Part shown: one piece after another, positions 1 to 7,818 of the stretch
Position numbering within the stretch: the first letter of the stretch is position 1
How the letters are laid out: every line of letters begins with the position of its first letter
Assembly: GCA_004347695.1 (NCBI GenBank)
Contig: SLTK01000007.1
Coordinates: 226,823 to 290,822, forward strand
Direction: 5' to 3'
From: Chloroflexota bacterium
GTDB lineage: Bacteria > Chloroflexota > Anaerolineae > Anaerolineales > Anaerolineaceae
DNA length: 64,000 bases
Program-made: the position numbers and the translations under genes
The notes under the pieces: generated by a model
Databases searched by the model: none
What the model was told of the DNA's origin: nothing
Seen by the model: the letters and a program-made list of their open reading frames with translations, nothing else

Positions 1-1
1 C

Positions 2-301
2 ATCGAGTTAATGATGACGGAGGTCGGGCATTTTATCCATCAACCGGTGAGCAGCGAGGAGCTGAAAGACAGCCAGTCCAGCTACATCGGGGGATTACCG
101 CTATCATTAGAATCAAATGCCGGGGTTTCCCGGGCAATATTGAATATCGAGCGTTACCAGCTCGGATTGGATTATTTAGTGAATTATGCGAGTATGATCG
201 AAAAAATTACGCCGGAGCAAATCCTGGAAACTGCTCAGCGTTATCTTGTCCCGGCTCATTTTGTTACTATTTCAGCCGGGCCACATCCAAGTGAGGAATG
301 A
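2..301 (+). CDS. M16 family zinc peptidase, C-terminal end (partial)
   Basis: The reading frame is open at the left edge, so only about the last 99 residues are visible. The sequence has the look of the C-terminal inactive half of insulinase/processing-peptidase-like M16 proteins: a helix followed by SLESNAGVSRAIL, a short LGLDYLVNY segment, then ITPEQILETAQRYLVPAHFV, the typical final repeat in which the product helps close the peptidase chamber. The zinc motif HxxEH would lie upstream, outside the window. The stop codon overlaps the acpS start (ATGA), so the two are probably co-transcribed. Family assignment rests on this tail alone. Confidence 0.7.
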   Translation: MELMMTEVGHFIHQPVSSEELKDSQSSYIGGLPLSLESNAGVSRAILNIERYQLGLDYLVNYASMIEKITPEQILETAQRYLVPAHFVTISAGPHPSEE

Positions 302-711
302 TGATTTTACGTACAGGTGTTGATATACTGGAAATTGACCGGCTGGATTCGGTATCACTGGCGATTCGCAGGCGATTTATCCAACGGGTCTACACTCCCG
401 CTGAAAGAGAAATCCTCGGCGAGGACAACGAAGCTCTGGCCGGTCGCTTCGCAGCGAAAGAAGCGGTTTCCAAAGCGCTTGGCTCGGGTATCGGCTTTGT
501 TCGCTGGCAGGATATCGAAATTCTTGATGGTCGATACGGCGAACCCATTCTCAATCTTTACGGGAATGCAGTTAAAATTGCAGAACGACTGGGGCTGGAC
601 ACTTGGTCTGTCAGCATTAGCCATTCACGCAATCACGCGGTGGCAGTAGCAGTCGCCATGGGCCAGACCGGATCGGTCGCAGGGATGCATGAAAATCCTG
701 GCAGTCAGTGA
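298..711 (+). CDS. acpS: holo-[acyl-carrier-protein] synthase
   Basis: Transfers the 4'-phosphopantetheine arm of CoA to a serine of apo-ACP, activating it for fatty acid synthesis in the cytoplasm. The three family signatures are present: GVDILEIDRL near the start (Mg-binding Asp9), RFAAKEAVSKALG at residues 50-62 (Glu55 and the Lys residues that bind metal and CoA), and SISHSRNHAVA near the end. Length is 137 aa, a little over the usual 120-130 because of a C-terminal tail of about 15 residues. Two consecutive ATGs (298 and 301) are possible starts behind GAGG. It overlaps the upstream peptidase by 4 nt and the downstream phosphoesterase by 23 nt. Confidence 0.95.
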   Translation: MMILRTGVDILEIDRLDSVSLAIRRRFIQRVYTPAEREILGEDNEALAGRFAAKEAVSKALGSGIGFVRWQDIEILDGRYGEPILNLYGNAVKIAERLGLDTWSVSISHSRNHAVAVAVAMGQTGSVAGMHENPGSQ

Positions 712-1363
712 TATCGAACTAGGCTACATCTACAACCTGCAAATATCGCAGCGTTTCAAAGATGCCGAGCTGTTAATAAGCTGCGGCGATTTGCCGTATT
801 TTTACCTCGAGTTTATGATCAGCATGCTGGACCGCCCTTTGTATTTCATCCGCGGCAACCACGCGCACGAGGTCGAAATTACGACGGGGGGTGAGCGTCG
901 CGCTCCCTGGGGCGCAGTTGATCTGCACCGCAAAGTAGTGAGAACGGAAAGCGGCTTGCTTCTGGCAGGCATCGAAGGCAGCAATCGTTACAACAACGGC
1001 CCCTATCAATACACCCAGTCCGAGATGTGGCAAATGGTGTATGAATTGGCCCCTGCCTTGCTGTATAATCGCATCCGCTACGGACGCTTCCTGGACATCT
1101 TTGTCAGTCATGCTCCCCCCTGGCATATCCACGACATGGATGACCCAACTCACCAGGGAATCAAAGCTTTCCGCTGGTTGATCCAGGCTTTTCAACCGCG
1201 GTATCATCTGCATGGCCATATTCACGTTTACCGCAATGATATCGTGCGGCAGACACGGGTCGGCAAAACCACAGTGATCAACTGTTACGGCTACCATGAA
1301 TTAAACACGGAAATTTTACAGGAGGACTTCATCCAGACAAAAAAGGATAAGTCCCCAGCCTGA
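689..1363 (+). CDS. calcineurin-like metallophosphoesterase
   Basis: A 224-aa protein with the metal-binding blocks of the calcineurin-like phosphoesterase fold in order: SDIE at residues 7-10, GDLPY at 33-37, GNHAHE at 57-62, SHAPPWHIHD and LHGHIHVY. These normally coordinate two metal ions and hydrolyse phosphoesters. The first block has Asp-x-Glu instead of the usual Asp-x-His, which may alter the metal site. Substrate unknown. The start overlaps the end of acpS by 23 nt, suggesting translational coupling; the next gene starts 14 nt after the stop, so the genes form one operon. Confidence 0.85.
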   Translation: MKILAVSDIELGYIYNLQISQRFKDAELLISCGDLPYFYLEFMISMLDRPLYFIRGNHAHEVEITTGGERRAPWGAVDLHRKVVRTESGLLLAGIEGSNRYNNGPYQYTQSEMWQMVYELAPALLYNRIRYGRFLDIFVSHAPPWHIHDMDDPTHQGIKAFRWLIQAFQPRYHLHGHIHVYRNDIVRQTRVGKTTVINCYGYHELNTEILQEDFIQTKKDKSPA

Positions 1364-1377
1364 AGGTAAATAACACG

Positions 1378-2421
1378 ATGACCGATTCGAATAATGTCAA
1401 CTCTTCGTTTTTGAAACAAATAGCCCACAGCGAGTATGAAACGGCGCTGCGACGCGGTTTTTGGCGCAGCGTCATGGGCTGGTTAACCCAGCAAAATAAC
1501 AAGCTGCTGCCCTTTGATGAAATCAGACGTATCCTGCCGGTACATGGACAGTATTACGCCGGACTGCATGAAATCCCGCTGGATAAAATTGTGGGCAGTG
1601 TGGCGCGCTACAATGATTTCGACCGCGCATTTCTGCCGCGCCAGCGCCACACTCGCTCCCGCTGGGTCAGTATCGACGTGGCCAATCTCCAGGACGTCGT
1701 TCTGCCGCCGATCGAAGTTTATAAAATTGGCGAAATTTACTTCGTCAAGGACGGCAACCACCGGGTCTCAGTAGCCCGGGAAAAAGGGCAGGCTTTTATT
1801 GATGCGCAGATCGTGGAAATTGTCACCGAGGTGCCCATCACGGCCAAGACCGATATCAATACCCTGATTCGAGAACAAGAACGGATCGATTTCTACCATA
1901 AAACCCAACTGATTTCCCTGCGTCCGGATGCTAAGGTCGAACTGACCATTCCCGGTCAGTATGACAAACTTTTGGAACACATCAGCGTCCACCGCTGGTT
2001 TATGGGTGAACGCGTTCAGAAGGAAGTGCCTTACCCTGAAGCAGTGGCTGGGTGGTTCGACGAAGTGTATATGCCCCTGGCCACGGTAATCGAGGAGCAA
2101 AAAATCCTCAAGGAATTCCCCGGCCGAACGGTAGCTGACCTTTATTTATGGATAATCGAGCATTTATGGTATTTGCGCGATCAATTTCAAAAGGATGTCA
2201 GCCTCAGCGAAGCCGCTTCACACTTTGCGCAAAATTACTCGCAAAAACCGCTCGCTCGCCTGCACCGGTTATTCGGCAATCTGGCCGAAATTCTTGCGGA
2301 TGTCACGCCTGTCGAACCTGGCATGACGCCGGGAGACGCGATGAACGACAGTGGCGAGAACCTGCCCAAGGTCGAGAAGCCGCCTGAAGGGTCTGAATCC
2401 TCGGAAGAAAAACCGGACTAA
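1378..2421 (+). CDS. ParB/Srx-like domain protein of unknown function
   Basis: A 347-aa soluble protein. Residues of roughly 40-150 contain a ParB/sulfiredoxin-like module: IPLDKIVGSVARYNDF, a VVLPPIEVYKIG strand and VKDGNHRVSVAREKG, whose GNHR resembles the G-x-H-R box of ParB-fold NTPase/nuclease domains. A helical middle region follows, then a charged low-complexity tail (about 30 residues rich in Glu, Ser and Pro). No helix-turn-helix or transmembrane segment is evident. It follows the phosphoesterase by 14 nt and converges on the next gene with a 4-nt overlap of stops. I cannot name a function; a DUF4032-like protein is one possible family. Confidence 0.6.
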   Translation: MTDSNNVNSSFLKQIAHSEYETALRRGFWRSVMGWLTQQNNKLLPFDEIRRILPVHGQYYAGLHEIPLDKIVGSVARYNDFDRAFLPRQRHTRSRWVSIDVANLQDVVLPPIEVYKIGEIYFVKDGNHRVSVAREKGQAFIDAQIVEIVTEVPITAKTDINTLIREQERIDFYHKTQLISLRPDAKVELTIPGQYDKLLEHISVHRWFMGERVQKEVPYPEAVAGWFDEVYMPLATVIEEQKILKEFPGRTVADLYLWIIEHLWYLRDQFQKDVSLSEAASHFAQNYSQKPLARLHRLFGNLAEILADVTPVEPGMTPGDAMNDSGENLPKVEKPPEGSESSEEKPD

Positions 2422-2642
2422 GCGTTCTTGCCGATCCAGAAATGATGCGGCAATACCCGGGTATTGGTGCGGATTTCAATTCCGTTGCGCCCGTCCCTGT
2501 CCGTTTTGATCATCGTGGGATGCACAAAACACAGATCTGGCCTGGTGCCGTACTTTTTTTGATAAAAATCGACTGCGCGCAGGATTTTGCTGTTCAGGTC
2601 TGATTTGGGATCGTTATCGAACCATAACATTCCGGTAACCAT
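2418..2642 (-). CDS. small conserved-looking hypothetical protein
   Basis: About 74 aa. The longer frame opens at a TTG at 2654, but an ATG at 2642 lies behind GGAGG with 5-nt spacing and is the better start. The protein has a FYQKKYG segment followed by a predicted strand (LCFVHPTM) and a basic stretch, with no recognised domain. It starts 15 nt after the stop of the P-loop ATPase gene and is probably its operon partner under the same strongly marked promoter at about 3530-3558. The 3' end overlaps the convergent ParB-like gene. Function unknown. Confidence 0.6.
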   Translation of the reverse strand: MVTGMLWFDNDPKSDLNSKILRAVDFYQKKYGTRPDLCFVHPTMIKTDRDGRNGIEIRTNTRVLPHHFWIGKNA

Positions 2643-2657
2643 GGTGTCCTCCAAAAT

Positions 2658-3479
2658 TCAATCCAGGGATTCAGGCAGGTAAAATTGCAGCCAATTTTGC
2701 TGGATGCGAACCGTGAACCGCCGGTTAAGCCCTTCTGCTGCTCGTTTTTGTAATCGCGAGGGCAGCAGGCGTGTTGCCATGTTCGGGTCATTGACCGCAC
2801 CGGTAATGCGTGTGCGGAACAGGTCGGCGTAATAACGCTGTTCCAGCATGGAAGCCGGGTCCAGAGTTGCTGCCGTCCAGATTTGTTGGCGCGCGCCATA
2901 CCGCACCAGCCATTCGAAGTTAGCGCGCAGATCAACATCCATGTGCGGCAGGACGTCCATGCCATCGAAGAGCAGTATGTATGCTGTGCCAACATGGCCG
3001 CCGTTCTGCCGTCCTTCGACCAGGTCACCAAGCTGATAGATCAGATCAACGGCTGCGCTGTCAATATTGGATGTTATTTGCAGAAAATATTGCGCAAAAC
3101 GCGTTGCTTCCTCTGCCCATTCCTCCGGTTTGGCGGTGATCACGGCAAAGCGCACGTCCTCGGGTCGATTTTGCCGCACCAGGGAATTCACCAGGGTCTT
3201 CAGCAGGGCTGTTTTCCCGGCAAAACGGTCTGCCATCACGAGTAATGAGCCGGGTTGAGGATCAGTCAGGTTGAACAGTAGCGGCAGGCCTTCGGCGCTG
3301 GCACCCAGTAAACCGGTGCGTTTTGGCAGCGGTGGCAGGCGCTTCAATATGCCGCTCAAGGTGTACGGCTCAGGTTGGACAGTCGGAGCTTCGGTCACCC
3401 GCCGGTTCAATTTCCAATCCAGCGCCGGGTGAAAAGATGCCTTTTGAATATTCGATCGGACAATTGGGATTTGTAACAT
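2658..3479 (-). CDS. P-loop ATPase, distantly FtsK/HerA-like
   Basis: A 273-aa protein with one nucleotide-binding core. Residues 83-92 (ADRFAGKTAL) form a Walker A loop with Gly88-Lys89-Thr90, and YILLFDGMDVL around residues 168-177 is a Walker B strand with Asp172. The region between (FAVITAKPEEW) and the late arginine-rich segment fit the additional-strand ATPases of the FtsK/HerA group, but there is no membrane domain and no gamma domain, so this is a placement by fold only. The promoter carries a perfect 18-bp inverted repeat, so expression is probably tightly repressed. The small gene downstream is likely co-expressed. Substrate and partner unknown. Confidence 0.55.
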   Translation of the reverse strand: MLQIPIVRSNIQKASFHPALDWKLNRRVTEAPTVQPEPYTLSGILKRLPPLPKRTGLLGASAEGLPLLFNLTDPQPGSLLVMADRFAGKTALLKTLVNSLVRQNRPEDVRFAVITAKPEEWAEEATRFAQYFLQITSNIDSAAVDLIYQLGDLVEGRQNGGHVGTAYILLFDGMDVLPHMDVDLRANFEWLVRYGARQQIWTAATLDPASMLEQRYYADLFRTRITGAVNDPNMATRLLPSRLQKRAAEGLNRRFTVRIQQNWLQFYLPESLD

Positions 3480-3505
3480 GATCGCCGCCTTTTCAAAAAA
3501 TCAAT

Positions 3506-3552
3506 AATTGAAATTATGTTCTATTTTTAGATTATAGAACATAATTTCAATT
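3506..3552. promoter_or_regulatory. 18-bp perfect inverted repeat, probable operator
   Basis: Arms 3506-3523 and 3535-3552 are exact reverse complements (AATTGAAATTATGTTCTA and its complement) with an 11-nt centre. One arm fills the whole -35/-10 spacer of the minus-strand promoter and the other begins at the predicted start of transcription, the geometry expected for a repressor operator. A 12-mer inside it (ATTATGTTCTAT) recurs just downstream of the -10 of the Panacea operon at 21400-21411. Confidence 0.7.
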
Positions 3553-3558
3553 TGTCAA
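3531..3558 (-). promoter_or_regulatory. sigma70-type promoter of the ATPase gene
   Basis: Read on the minus strand: TTGACA at 3558-3553, 16-nt spacer, TATAAT at 3536-3531, both perfect consensus. Predicted transcription start near 3524, about 45 nt before the ATG at 3479. Confidence 0.75.
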
Positions 3559-3733
3559 GCGTCAATTTTGAATTTCTTCAGGCCGTCCCATGAACCGCAG
3601 CAGCGTACCCGCAGGGTAAAATCGTGGCTTTTTTTATTATTTTGCGGTATCCTTAACCTTGTTCTAAACCTCTTACGCCGTAATGGGGGTAATCTCTCTT
3701 TTTGCCCAATCCGTGATAATCAAGGAGGCTCTC

Positions 3734-4291
3734 GTGATTAAAGAAACTGTAAAAGATGCCGAAAACCGGATGAAAGGTGCAATTCAAAGCCTGGAAGAAG
3801 ATTTAGCCGGAATTCGGACTGGTCGGGCAAACCCGGGACTGATAGAAAAACTCCCGGTCGAGTATTACGGCGCGCCCACTCCCCTTATGCAGTTAGCCTC
3901 CATCAGCGTTCCCGATCCGCGCACGCTGCTCGTCAAGCCGTTCGACCCCACCACCCTGAAAGCGATCGAGCGCGGCATTGTCGTTTCCAATCTTGGTCTG
4001 ACGCCTAATAACGACGGTAAGACGATCCGTTTGAATCTGCCTCCACTAAATGAAGAGCGCCGCCGGGAGCTGGTAAAGGTTGTCAGCCACCGGTTGGAAG
4101 AAGGTAAAGTTGCAACCCGCAATATTCGCCGTGACATCATCAAAGAATTGCGCGAGTTTGAAAAAGAGAAATTGATCTCAGAAGATGATCTCAAGAAAGC
4201 CGAAGAAGAGCTGCAAAAACTGACCGACCACATGGTCAGCGAAATCGAAATGATCGGCCAGAAAAAAGAAAAAGAAATCATGGAAGTTTAA
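3734..4291 (+). CDS. frr: ribosome recycling factor
   Basis: Splits post-termination ribosomes together with EF-G. A GTG start at 3734 behind AAGGAGG (3722-3728, 5-nt spacing) gives 185 aa, exactly the usual family length; the longer open frame starting at 3683 has no ribosome site. The protein shows the expected N-terminal helix ([28 protein letters not shown] split over the first 40 residues), the domain II block around [23 protein letters not shown] and the long C-terminal helices rich in Lys and Glu. It leads a translation/envelope operon with uppS and cdsA 10 nt and then 0-5 nt apart, as in many bacteria. Confidence 0.97.
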   Translation: MIKETVKDAENRMKGAIQSLEEDLAGIRTGRANPGLIEKLPVEYYGAPTPLMQLASISVPDPRTLLVKPFDPTTLKAIERGIVVSNLGLTPNNDGKTIRLNLPPLNEERRRELVKVVSHRLEEGKVATRNIRRDIIKELREFEKEKLISEDDLKKAEEELQKLTDHMVSEIEMIGQKKEKEIMEV

Positions 4292-4301
4292 TTATCTTTC
4301 T

Positions 4302-5048
4302 ATGATGCCCGAGTCGCCCATTCAGCCACTTGAACCCATTCAAAAGGTTCCCCGCCACATTGCTATCGTCATGGATGGTAATGGTCGTTGGGCTGCTTCC
4401 AGGGGATTGCCGCGCCTGGCAGGCCACCGGGCCGGAACAGAAAATCTGCGGCGCGTGATTCGCGCCTGCGTAGAATTTAATGTCAAGGTTCTTACGATTT
4501 ACGCTTTTTCCACTGAAAATTGGGGGCGGCCCAGTGACGAGGTGGAAGGCCTGATGATGATCCTGGAAGACGTCATCGATCGCGAGCTGGATGAATTGCA
4601 CGCGGAAGGGGTACGCCTGCGCCATATTGGACGCCTTGACCGCCTTAATCCACGGCTGCGGGAAAAAGTCCTCAACGCGGTGGAACTCACCAAAAATAAC
4701 GACCAATTGGTGCTGTGCATTGCCTGGAATTACGGCGGGCGTGACGAGATCATCTGCGCCATCCAAAATTTGATCGCCGACGGCATCAAGCCCGAGCAAA
4801 TTAGCGAAGAACTGGTGAGCAACTATATGTTTACCGTCGGCATTCCGGACCCGGATTTGATCATTCGTACTTCGGGCGAAATGCGCATCAGCAACTTCCT
4901 CATCTGGCAATCTGCGTATTCAGAGTGGTACATCACCCCCACCCTTTGGCCTGATTTCAACCGCGAGGAATTGTACAAGGCGCTGCAGGCTTATAGTCAA
5001 CGCGACCGCCGTTTTGGCAAATTAACCAACGGCTGCGAAAAGGATTGA
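4302..5048 (+). CDS. uppS: isoprenyl (undecaprenyl) diphosphate synthase
   Basis: Cis-prenyltransferase that condenses isopentenyl diphosphate onto farnesyl diphosphate to make the C55 carrier lipid for cell-wall and glycan synthesis. MDGNGRWA at residues 24-31 carries the catalytic Mg-binding Asp25; [21 protein letters not shown] and [21 protein letters not shown] are the remaining family blocks. Length 248 aa is normal. Two consecutive ATGs at 4302 and 4305; no convincing Shine-Dalgarno, so translation may depend on coupling to frr. The stop overlaps the beginning of cdsA. Confidence 0.96.
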   Translation: MMPESPIQPLEPIQKVPRHIAIVMDGNGRWAASRGLPRLAGHRAGTENLRRVIRACVEFNVKVLTIYAFSTENWGRPSDEVEGLMMILEDVIDRELDELHAEGVRLRHIGRLDRLNPRLREKVLNAVELTKNNDQLVLCIAWNYGGRDEIICAIQNLIADGIKPEQISEELVSNYMFTVGIPDPDLIIRTSGEMRISNFLIWQSAYSEWYITPTLWPDFNREELYKALQAYSQRDRRFGKLTNGCEKD

Positions 5049-5053
5049 CGAGG

Positions 5054-5860
5054 ATGCTGGCAAGCCGCCTTAAAGTTGCCATCGTCCTCATCCCAATCGC
5101 TGTAACCTGTGTGGTGCTTGGCGGCTATTTTTTTCTCGCCCTGATTCTTTTTATGTTAGGGCTGGCTGCCTGGGAATTCGGTCGTCTATTTAAGCTTGGC
5201 GGTTACTCGCCAGCATTATGGGTGCTCGTGCCGGGCGTTGTTTTGATCACGCTTGCCCGCTATTTCTGGGGTTTCGAGCACAACGACGCCATCCTCTCCG
5301 TGCTGGTTCTGGCAACCATGGCCTATCACACCATCGAATGCGGCAAGGGCTGCCAGACGCCTGCCATTGATTTTGCCATCACGACAGCCGGGTTGATTTA
5401 CATTGGCTGGATTGGCAGCTATTTGATTTCGCTGCGGAATTTACCAAACGGCATGTGGTGGACTTTGCTGGCAATTCCGGCGATTGCCATTGGCGATACC
5501 GGGGCTTATTTCGTTGGGCGTCATTTCGGTAAACACAAGCTGGCGCCGCACATCAGCCCCAATAAAACGGTCGAAGGGTTGATCGGCGGAATCATAACCA
5601 CAACGCTTGGCGGGATTCTGCTTGCACTAATATGGGGCATGCGCGCGCCAGCCCTCGAATGGCAGCAGGGCCTTATCCTTGGCGCTGTTCTCGGGGTGCT
5701 TTCTCCGCTGGGCGACCTGGGCGAGAGCATGCTCAAACGCCAGTTTAACGTCAAGGATTCCGGAAAAATATTTCAGGCCCATGGTGGCATGTTGGACCGC
5801 ATGGATTCATGGATTTGGGGGGCGGTGATCAGTTATTACCTGATCACCTGGTTGTGGTAA
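5054..5860 (+). CDS. cdsA: phosphatidate cytidylyltransferase
   Basis: Integral membrane enzyme that makes CDP-diacylglycerol from phosphatidic acid and CTP, the precursor of bacterial phospholipids. About eight hydrophobic segments are visible, and the C-terminal signature SMLKRQFNVKDSG followed by HGGMLDRMDS matches the family pattern (S-x-L-K-R ... K-D ... H-G-G-x-x-D-R). The open frame extends to a TTG at 5045 that overlaps the uppS stop; ATG 5054 has AAGGA 9 nt upstream and is preferred. Usual follow-on genes (dxr, rseP) are absent here. Confidence 0.95.
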   Translation: MLASRLKVAIVLIPIAVTCVVLGGYFFLALILFMLGLAAWEFGRLFKLGGYSPALWVLVPGVVLITLARYFWGFEHNDAILSVLVLATMAYHTIECGKGCQTPAIDFAITTAGLIYIGWIGSYLISLRNLPNGMWWTLLAIPAIAIGDTGAYFVGRHFGKHKLAPHISPNKTVEGLIGGIITTTLGGILLALIWGMRAPALEWQQGLILGAVLGVLSPLGDLGESMLKRQFNVKDSGKIFQAHGGMLDRMDSWIWGAVISYYLITWLW

Positions 5861-5862
5861 AC

Positions 5863-5886
5863 CAGCCAGTCTTGCTATACTGGCTG
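5863..5886 (+). terminator. possible stem-loop after cdsA
   Basis: CAGCCAGT (5863-5870) pairs perfectly with ACTGGCTG (5879-5886) across an 8-nt loop. The following stretch is TTAGAAATCTATTT rather than a clean T-run, so this is a weak terminator or processing hairpin. Confidence 0.4.
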
Positions 5887-5928
5887 TTAGAAATCTATTT
5901 CAGAAATTAACCTCAAGGAGGAATGGAT

Positions 5929-6915
5929 ATGATCGACAGCCGGCCAACCCGCAACCTGGCTCTTGAACTTGTCCGTGTAACCGAAGCTGCCGCACTGGCT
6001 GCCGGGCGTTTTGTTGGGCGCGGCGATAAATACGGCGCCGACAAAGCCGCCGTGGATGCCATGCGCCTGATTCTTAACACGGTGCAAATGGATGGGGTCA
6101 TTGTTATCGGGGAAGGCGAAAAGGACGAAGCGCCCATGCTGTACAATGGCGAGCGCCTTGGCACCGGCGAACCGCCGTTGGTGGATATCGCCGTCGATCC
6201 AATCGATGGTACCCGGCCGACCGCCCACGGTCTGCCAAACGCAATCGCCACGGTGGCGCTGGCGCCTCGCGGTACCATGTTCAACCCCGGGCCAATAGTC
6301 TATATGGATAAGATCGCGGTTGGCCCTGAAGCCAAAGATGTAATCGATATCGAAGCGCCGGTGGAAGACAACCTGCGCAAAGTGGCCAAAGCCACCGGTC
6401 AGGATGTGGACGATTTACTGATTGTGATCTTGGACCGGCCGCGCCACGCTGAACTGATTTCCCGTGTGCGCGAGTATGGCGCTCGCATCACACTCATTCC
6501 GGATGGCGATGTTTCGGGCGCGCTGATGACCGCCATGACAAATTCTAAAGTGGATATGCTGCTGGGTATCGGCGGCACCCCCGAAGGCGTACTGGCGGCC
6601 TGCGCCATGCGTTGTCTCGGCGGTAACATTCAGGGCAAACTATATGCGCGCAATGACGAGGAACGACGGCGCGGTATCGAAATGGGATATGATTTCAACA
6701 AAGTTTTAACGTTGGACGACCTGGTTTCGTCCGAAGATGTGTTTTTTGCCGCCACCGGCATTACCGATGGCGAATTTTTAACCGGAGTGGATTACTTCGC
6801 TGACGGCGCAACCACCGAATCGGTCATTATGCGCGGCCTGACCGGTACCAGCCGCCGGATCATCGCCACCCACCGGCTGACAAAACTATCACAGATCAGC
6901 CAGATCCCCTATTAA
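5929..6915 (+). CDS. glpX: class II fructose-1,6-bisphosphatase
   Basis: Hydrolyses fructose 1,6-bisphosphate to fructose 6-phosphate in gluconeogenesis; may also act on sedoheptulose bisphosphate. Family blocks are clear: GEGEKDEAPML (metal/substrate loop), DPIDGTRPTAHGLPNAIATVAL (the D-P-I-D-G-T lithium-sensitive phosphatase motif) and LGIGGTPEGVLAACAMRCLGG. The frame also has an ATG at 5923, but the AAGGAGGA at 5915-5922 abuts it; ATG 5929 has proper 6-nt spacing. Length about 328 aa is typical. A strong bidirectional terminator follows. Confidence 0.95.
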   Translation: MIDSRPTRNLALELVRVTEAAALAAGRFVGRGDKYGADKAAVDAMRLILNTVQMDGVIVIGEGEKDEAPMLYNGERLGTGEPPLVDIAVDPIDGTRPTAHGLPNAIATVALAPRGTMFNPGPIVYMDKIAVGPEAKDVIDIEAPVEDNLRKVAKATGQDVDDLLIVILDRPRHAELISRVREYGARITLIPDGDVSGALMTAMTNSKVDMLLGIGGTPEGVLAACAMRCLGGNIQGKLYARNDEERRRGIEMGYDFNKVLTLDDLVSSEDVFFAATGITDGEFLTGVDYFADGATTESVIMRGLTGTSRRIIATHRLTKLSQISQIPY

Positions 6916-6926
6916 TCGCAATATTA

Positions 6927-6970
6927 AACCAAAACGAGGCCGGGCACGACCGTCCGGTCTCGTTTTGGTT
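6927..6970. terminator. strong bidirectional terminator
   Basis: AACCAAAACGAG pairs with CTCGTTTTGGTT, extended by an inner GCCGG/CCGGT-type stem around a short loop. The A-tract and T-tract are inside the arms, so it serves both glpX (+) and the convergent SIMPL gene (-). Confidence 0.85.
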
Positions 6971-6986
6971 ACCCGGAAAACCCGGG

Positions 6987-7709
6987 TTATTTGATTGCGT
7001 AAGACAGGCTGGCTTCCATTTGGATGACCATTTGTCCGGCAGCAATCGGGGTGGTCGAGGCCATTGCGGCGCCGCCCTTGGCTTCATAAACCGGCTGCGG
7101 GCCGCCCGAGCTGTACACATTGACTGAGTACAGTTGGCCCAGGGTTACGCCCGTCAGGCTTGCCAGTTCTTCAGCCTTGGCTTTGGCATCTTCGATCGCC
7201 AGACGGCGAGCTTCTTTTTCGGCTGCTGTATGGTCTTCGACGTCAAAGCTGATGCCATTGATGGTATTGGCGCCGGCGCGAACCACTGAATCAAGCAGTG
7301 TGCCAAGGCTGCTCAGATCGCGGACTTTGATGTAAACCGTGTTTTCGACCACGTACACAGTCTCCATCGGTAGGCCTTCAGGGCTGTAGTTTTGCTGCGG
7401 GTAAACATTGAAAGCCGTGGTCTGGATATCTTCCGGCGCAACGCCTTTTTCTTCCAATGCTGAAGCAATTGCGGTCGCCTGTGAATTATTCTGGCTCAAT
7501 GCGGTCCCAACATTATCTGCCTGGCTGCGGACGCCGACATAGACATTGGCAATATCGGGCGCCAGATAGACCTTGCCCGTACCGGAGACGCTGATCATGG
7601 GAATCTGGTTATAACCACCATTACCACTCACCGGCGCTCCTCCCTGGCAGGCTGCCAGCAGACCCACAATCATTAATCCAGCTAAAACGACGAAAAGTTT
7701 GTTCTTCAT
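6987..7709 (-). CDS. SIMPL-domain (DUF541) lipoprotein
   Basis: A 240-aa exported protein. The start at 7709 has AGGAGG 4 nt upstream; the frame's earlier start lacks one. Residues 1-20 form a lipoprotein signal ending in the lipobox LLAAC, so it is anchored outside the membrane. The remainder is the SIMPL fold: ISVSGTGKVYLAPDIANVYVGV near the start, the repeated alternation of strands and helices with NNSQATAIASALEEKGV, and the late AIEDAKAKAEELASLTGVTLG. SIMPL proteins (BP26/OMP28, YggE) have been linked to oxidative stress and can form channel-like rings; a specific role here is not evident. Single gene facing the glpX terminator. Confidence 0.88.
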   Translation of the reverse strand: MKNKLFVVLAGLMIVGLLAACQGGAPVSGNGGYNQIPMISVSGTGKVYLAPDIANVYVGVRSQADNVGTALSQNNSQATAIASALEEKGVAPEDIQTTAFNVYPQQNYSPEGLPMETVYVVENTVYIKVRDLSSLGTLLDSVVRAGANTINGISFDVEDHTAAEKEARRLAIEDAKAKAEELASLTGVTLGQLYSVNVYSSGGPQPVYEAKGGAAMASTTPIAAGQMVIQMEASLSYAIK

Positions 7710-7818
7710 TCTTCCTCCTATGCGCAAAGGCACAATATTTTTTGTTAGGTCTGAGACGATGCAGGTGAATGGTTTGTTCCCGTAATTGGTAGCAGATTTT
7801 CCAGGGGGAAAATTAGCG

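Noticed and set aside
5045-5053. TTG 5045 as start of cdsA
   Set aside because: ATG 5054 has better-spaced AAGGA; TTG sits on top of the uppS stop. Only three residues differ.
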